Shown: positions 58,801 through 64,000 of the stretch, one piece after another
Layout: each line of letters starts with the position of its first letter
How positions within the stretch are numbered: the stretch's first letter is position 1
Assembly: GCA_964036295.1 (NCBI GenBank)
Contig: OZ038472.1
Coordinates: 8,516,001-8,580,000, forward strand
Origin: Plumapathes pennacea
Taxonomy: Eukaryota; Cnidaria; Anthozoa; Antipatharia; Myriopathidae
DNA length: 64,000 nt
Direction: 5' to 3'
Position numbers and translations under genes: made by a program
Notes under the pieces: model-generated
Told to the model about the DNA's origin: nothing
Databases searched by the model: none
Seen by the model: the letters and a program-made list of their open reading frames with translations, nothing else

Positions 58801-60972
58801 GTTAAAGGAATAAAAATTAACGGTAACAGTTAGAATGTTTGCAAGTTAAAGAAAGTGTACAAATTAAGAGTTCTTAATGGGTCAGAAGCTTTAAATAAGA
58901 AGTAATATTTTAATGTTTTTATTACTAAGAAATAATTATTAGCAGTTGAAAAACAAAATAGAATGGTGCATTTGGTGGTTTAAAAATGATTTTAGTTTAA
59001 AGGGATAAAGAGGGGAGAGCAGAATGAAGCTGCTGTCTAGCTTAGGGCTGGCAAATTTCCTTGGGTGACTTGCATTGCTGGACTCGTGAGTCGCTGCTAC
59101 AACGCTTCTCTTGTTTATATGTGAAGTTTACTCATAGTAGCTTTTGAGCGCAGTCGTTGCCTGGCATGGAAGTGAGGAAGTTGTCTGGCATAGTTTGCAC
59201 TTTTGTTTTTCAAAAGTTCCTATTTTTCGGTAGTTCAGTTTGTACTTGGTGATAGGTGGAAGCAAGGAAGTGAGGGTCTGGTCCTTGTCTATTTGAGGAG
59301 CTCTTATTTTGCATGATGTACAGTTAGTGTTTGGTAATAGCAGTGAACAAGTTTTCCCGAAGAGTGTTCACTTGTTTAATTGAGTGATTACCATTCATAA
59401 GCTTCTGTACCATATGCAATTCATGGTAAGAGTTAACATTGAAAACGGATGCTCGAATAAGTTTGTTGGTGTGGATCTGTTCTCATGTTCTCATTAGACA
59501 TACGAGGTACAAGATTTTAATTTGAAGAAAGTACCATTATAATACTTTAGAAATGGGCCAGATGTTATAAATAGCAAGTAATATTTATTTAGGAAGTAGT
59601 TTTGTTAATATAAAATAATAATAACAATTGTTAAAGGAATAAAAATTAACGGTAACAGTTAGAATGTTTGCAAGTTAAAGAAAGTGTACAAATTAAGAGT
59701 TCTTAATGGGTCAGAAGCTTTAAATAAGAAGTAATATTTTTAATGTTTTTATTACTAGGAAATAATTATTAGCAGTTAGAAAACAAAATAGAACGCTTTA
59801 TTTGGTGGTTTAAAAATGATTTTAGTTTCAAGGGATGGAGAGGGGAGAGCAGAATGAAGCTGCTGTCTAGCTTAGGGCTGGCAAATTTCCTTGGGTGACT
59901 TGCATTGCTGGACTCGTGAGTCGCTGCTACAACGCTTCTCTTGTTTATATGTGAAGTTTAGTCATAGTAGCTTTTGAGCGCAGTCGTTGCATGGCATGGA
60001 AGTGAGGAAGTTTTCTGGCATAGTTTGCACTTTTGTTTTTCAAAAGTTCCTATTTTTCGGTAGTTCAGTTTGTACTTGGTGATAGGTGGAAACAAGGAAG
60101 TGAGGGTCTGGTCCTTGTCTATTTGAGGAGCTCTTATTTTGCATGATGTACAGTTAGTGTTTGGTAATAGCAGTGAACAAGTTTTCCCGAAGAGTGTTCA
60201 CTTGTTTAATTGAGTGATTACCATTCATAAGCTTCTGTACCATATGCAATTCATGGTAAGAGTTAACATGGAAAACGGATGCTCAAATAGGTTTGTTGGT
60301 GTGCATCTCTTCTCCTGTTCTCATTACACATACGAGGTACAAGATTTTAATTTGAAGAAAGTAGCATTATAATACTTTAGAAATGGGCCAGATGTTAAAA
60401 GTAGCAAGTAATAATTATTTAGGAAGTAGTTTTGTTAATATAAAATAATAATAACAATTGTTAAAGGAATAAAAATTAACGGTAACAGTTAGAATGTTTG
60501 CAAGTTAAATAAGGTGTACAAATTAAGAGTTCTTAATGGGTCAGAAGCTTTAAATAAGAAGTAATATTTTTAATGTTTTTATTACTAGGAAATAATTATT
60601 AGCAGTTGAAAAACAGAATAGAATGGTTTATTTGGTGGTTTAAAAATGATTTTAGTTTAAAGGGATGGCAAGGGGAGAGCAGAATGAAGCTGCTGTCTAG
60701 CTTAGGGCTGGCAAATTTCCTTGGGTGACTTGCATTGCTGGATTCGTGAGTCGCTGCTACAACGCTTCTCTTGTTTTGTATGTCAAGTTAAGTCATAGTA
60801 GCTTTTGAGCGCAGTCGTTGCCTGGCATGGAAGTGAGGAAGTTGTCTGGCATAGTTTGCACTTTTGTTTTTCAAAAGTTTCTATTTTTCGGTAGTTCAGT
60901 TTGTACTTGGTGATAGGTGAAAGCAAGGAAGTGAGGGTCTGGTCCTTGTCTATTTGAGGAGCTCTTATTTTG
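52809..60972 (+). repeat. Higher-order repeat, about 4.08 kb (five monomers)
   Basis: Landmarks at 52809/56892, 53574/57653, 54403/58483, 55233/59311, 56063/60141 and 56892/60972 are 4,078-4,083 bp apart. The two copies share rare variants: the same 65 bp deletion (about 52900 and 56983, CATAAGCGTTGTGCATC), AGAACGGTTTATTTGG (54053 and 58131), GGAAGTTTTCTGG (54268 and 58346), CATCTCTTCTCCTG (54566 and 58645) and TGGTGCATTTGGTGG (54887 and 58966). Single-monomer chance sharing cannot explain this. Confidence 0.82.
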
Positions 60973-62427
60973 CATGATGTACAGTTAGTGTTTGGTAATA
61001 GCAGTGAACAAGTTTTCTCGAAGAGTGTTCACTTGTTTAATTGAGTGATTAGCATTCATAAGCTTCTTTACCATATGCAATTCATGGTAAGTATTAACAT
61101 TGAAAACGGATGCTCAAATAAGTTTGTTGGTGTGCATCTATTCTCATGTTCTCATTAGACATACGAGGTACAAGATTTTAATTTGAAGAAAGTACCATTA
61201 TAATATTTTAGAAATGGGCCAGATGTTATAAATAGCAAGTAATATTTATTTCTGAAGTAGTTTTGTTAATATAAAATAATAATAACAATTGTTAAAGGAA
61301 TAAAAATTAAAGGTAACAGTTAGAATGTTTGCAAGTTAAACAAAGTGTACAAATTAAGAGTTCTTAATGGGTCAGAAGCTTTAAATAAGAAGTAATATTT
61401 TTAATGTTTTTATTACTAAGAAATAATTATTAGCAGTTAAAAAAAATAGAACGGTTTACTTGGTGGTTTAAAAATGATTTTAGTTTCAAGGGATGGAGAG
61501 GGGAGAACAGAATGAAGCTGCTGTCTAGCTTAGGGCTGGCAAATTTCCTTGGGTGACTTGTATTGCTGGACTCGTGAGTCGCTGCTACAACGCTTCTCTT
61601 GTTTATATGTCAAGTTTAGTCATAGTAGCTTTTGAGCGCAGTCGTTGCCTGGCATGGAAGTGAGGAAGTTGTCTGGCATAGTTTGCACTTTTGTTTTTCA
61701 AAAGTTCCTATTTTTCGGTAGTTCAGTTTGTACTTGGTGATAGGTGGAAGCAAGGAAGTGAGGGTCTGGTCCTTGTCTATTTGAGGAGCTCTTATTTTGC
61801 ATGATGTACAGTTAGTGTTTGGTAATAGCAGTGAACAAATTTTCCAGAAGAGTGTTCACTTGTTTAATTGAGTGATTACCATTCATAAGCTTCTGTACCA
61901 TTTGCAATTCTTGGTAAGAGTTAACATTGAATACGGATGCTCGAATAAGCTTGTTGGTGTGCATCTGTTCTCATGTTCTCATTAGACATACGAGGTACAA
62001 GATTTTAATTTGAAGAAAGTAGCATTATAATACTTTACAAATGGGCCAGATGTTAAAAGTAGCAGGTAATATTTATTTAGGAAGTAGTTTTGTTAATATA
62101 AAATAATAATATTAAAAATTGTTAAAGCAATAAAAATTAACCGTAACAGTTAGAATGTTTGCAAGTTAAACAAAGTGTACAAATTAAAAGTTCTTAATTG
62201 GTCAGAAGGTTTAAAAAAAAAGTAATATTCTTAATGTTTTTATTACTAGGAAATAATTATTAGCAGTTGAAAAACAAAATAGAATGGTGCATTTGGTGGT
62301 TTAAAAATGATTTTAGTTTAAAAGGATGGCAAGGGGAGAGCAGAATGAAGCTGCTGTCTAGCTTAGGGCTGGCAAATTTCCTTGGGTGACTTGCATTGCT
62401 GGACTCGTGAGTCGCTGCTACAACGCT

Positions 62428-62445
62428 TCTCTTGTTTAGCTTTTG
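62428..62445. other. Small deletion in S monomer
   Basis: TCTCTTGTTTAGCTTTTGAG lacks the roughly 22 bp containing ATATGTCAAGTTTACTCATA found in other monomers. The local landmark spacing is 811 bp. Confidence 0.75.
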
Positions 62446-64000
62446 AGCGCAGTCGTTGCCTGGCATGGAAGTGAGGAAGTTGTCTGGCATAGTTTGCACT
62501 TTTGGTTTTCAAAAGTTCCTATTTTTCGGTAGTTCAGTTTGTTCTTGGTGATAGGTGGAAGCAAGGAAGTGAGGGTCTGGTCCTTGTCTATTTGAGGAGG
62601 TCTTATTTTGCATGATGTACAGTTAGTGTTTGGTAATAGCAGTGAACAAGTTTTCCCGAAGAGTGTTCACTTGTTTAATTGAGTGATTACCATTCATAAA
62701 CTTCTATACCATGTGCAATTTATGGTAAGAGTTAACATTGAAAACGGATGCTCGAATAAGTTTGCTGGTGTGCATCTGTTTTCATGTTCTCATTGGACAT
62801 ACGAGGTACAAGATTTTAATTTGAAGAAAGTAGCATTATAATACTTTAGAATGGGCCAGATGTTATAAATAGCAAGTAATATTTATTTAGGAAGTAGTTT
62901 TGTTAATATAAAATAATAATAACAATTGTTAAAGGAATAAAAATTAACGGTAACAGTTAGAATGTTTGCAAGTTAAACAAAGTGTACAAATTAAGAGTTC
63001 TTAATGGGTCAGAAGCTTTAAATAAGAAGTAATATTTTTAATGTTTTTATTACTAGGAAATAATTATTAGCAGTTGAAAAACAAAATGGAATGGTTTATT
63101 TGGTGGTTTAAAAATGATTTTAGTTTAAAAGGATGGCAAGGGGAGAGCAGAATGAAGCTGCTGTCTAGCTTAGGGCTGGCAAATTTCCTTGGGTGACTTG
63201 CATTGCTGGACTCGTGAGTCGCTGCTACAAGGCTTCTCTTGTTTATATGTGAAGTTTACTCATAGTAGCTTCTGAGCGCAGTCGTTGCCTGGCATGGAAG
63301 CGAGGAAGTTGTCTGGCATAGTTTGCACTTTTGTTTTTCAAAAGTTCCTATTTTTCGGTAGTGCAGTTTGTACTTGGTGATAGGTGGAAGCAAGGAAGTG
63401 AGGTTTTGGTCTTTGTTTATTTGAGGAGGTCTTATTTTGCATGATGTACAGTTAGTGTTTGGTAATAGCAGTGAAGAAGTTTTCTCGAAGAGTGTTCACT
63501 TGTTTAATTGAGTGATTACCATTCATAAGCATCTGTACCATATGCAATTCATGGTAAGAGTTAACATTGAAAACGGATGCTCGAATATGTTTGTTGGTGT
63601 GCATCTGTTCTCATGTTCTTATTAGACATACGAGGTACAAGATTTTAATTTGAAGAAAGTAGCATTATAATACTTTAGAAATGGGCCAGATGTTAAAAGT
63701 AGCAAGTAATATTTATTTAGGAAGTAGTTTTGTTAATATAAAATAATTATAACAATTGTTAAAGGAATAAAAATTAACGGTAACAGTTAGAATGTTTGCA
63801 AGTTAAACAAGGTGTACAAATTACGAGTTCTTAATGGGTCAGAAGCTTTAAATAAGAAGTAATATTTTTAATGTTTTTATTACTAGGAAATAATTATTAG
63901 CAGTTGAAAAACAAAATAGAATGGTTTATTTGGTGGTTTAAAAATGATTTTAGTTTAAAAGGATAGCAAGGGGAGAGCAGAATGAAGCTGCTGTCTAGCT

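Larger units (their letters stand above)
26914..64000 (+). repeat. Satellite S tandem array, about 41 monomers
   Basis: Head-to-tail array with a unit of about 830 bp. The landmark GCATGATGTACAG begins at 27241, 28069, 28899, 29729, 30559, 31386, 32212, 33040, 33870, 34698, 35528, 36356, 37186, 38016, 38846, then after the insertion at 42689, 43519, 44249, 45079, 45909, 46740, 47571, 48401, 49231, 50061, 50891, 51979, 52809, 53574, 54403, 55233, 56063, 56892, 57653, 58483, 59311, 60141, 60972, 61799, 62610 and 63439. Most monomers carry a hairpin (AGTGAACA, 15 nt, TGTTCACT) and the palindrome TAACAATTGTTA. Frames of about 60 codons recur but are broken by indels from monomer to monomer, so it is non-coding. 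The array continues past the window. Confidence 0.97.

Noticed and set aside
26929..62499. Recurring 60-90 codon frames in the satellite (for example MQNKSSSNRQRPD..., MKNKIEWFIW...)
   Set aside because: They repeat only because the monomer repeats. Indels between monomers shift or stop them, and there is no recognisable domain, so they are not genes.
26914..64000. CENP-B box in the satellite monomer
   Set aside because: TTTCGGTAGTTCAG and CTCGAAGAG were compared with the NTTCGNNNNANNCGGGN pattern; neither fits.
26914..64000. Hammerhead ribozyme in satellite S
   Set aside because: No CTGANGA core with a partnering GAAA was found in S. One CTGATGA in reverse at about 8711-8717 has a following stem but no GAAA.
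26914..64000. tRNA- or 5S-derived promoter (A/B boxes) in the satellite
   Set aside because: GACTCGTGAGTC is a small palindrome, but no B-box match at suitable spacing was seen.

Overview
The window reads as non-coding, repeat-dominated DNA from an animal nuclear genome, most likely a cnidarian (coral or sea-anemone type) or another marine invertebrate. This is an inference from AT-rich composition, many decayed LINEs (one with a PHD-type zinc finger fused to an endonuclease), a Helitron-like fragment, short inverted-repeat elements, and the lack of any compact gene organisation. I found no intact host gene, rRNA, tRNA or CRISPR array. All long reading frames I could interpret belong to broken mobile elements.

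Layout. 1-790 is an inverted copy of a roughly 1.1 kb repeat, here called A. 797-2943 holds about 2.6 monomers of a roughly 830 bp satellite, here called S, in minus orientation. 2944-23971 is a mosaic of mobile elements and unassigned sequence. It contains two clusters of GGTATG-type minisatellite (2944-3378 and 6139-6850), a candidate 912 bp inverted-repeat element (7867-8778), a non-autonomous transposon packed with GGATCC words (9220-10585), an LTR with a triplicated tRNA-Leu primer-binding site (14225-14660), broken minus-strand LINE pieces (14956-16919), two copies of a dispersed repeat (17638-18012 and 20925-21570, the second carrying two short palindromic insertions), a minus-strand Helitron-like fragment (19075-19740), a minisatellite (19790-20060) and a plus-strand PHD/endonuclease LINE pseudogene (22029-23971).

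23972-26913 holds four A copies in tandem, and 26914-64000 is a tandem array of about 41 S monomers that runs off the right edge. The array is interrupted once, by a 3.0 kb insertion (39674-42678) that itself carries a PIF/Harbinger-like MITE and a decayed reading frame with a degenerate 2A-like motif. It shows higher-order structure: a 1,658 bp dimer repeat around 32.7-37 kb and a roughly 4.08 kb five-monomer repeat between 52.8 and 61 kb. It also contains one out-of-register junction and several shared deletions.

The main points to follow up are as follows. (1) A and S appear to be diverged members of one repeat family, so an older and a younger tandem repeat sit side by side. (2) The S array has centromere-like higher-order organisation. 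(3) The LTR/primer-site junction is triplicated. (4) The GGATCC element has termini built from the same short word as its interior arrays. Nothing here forms a functional gene system; the biology is repeat and transposon dynamics.
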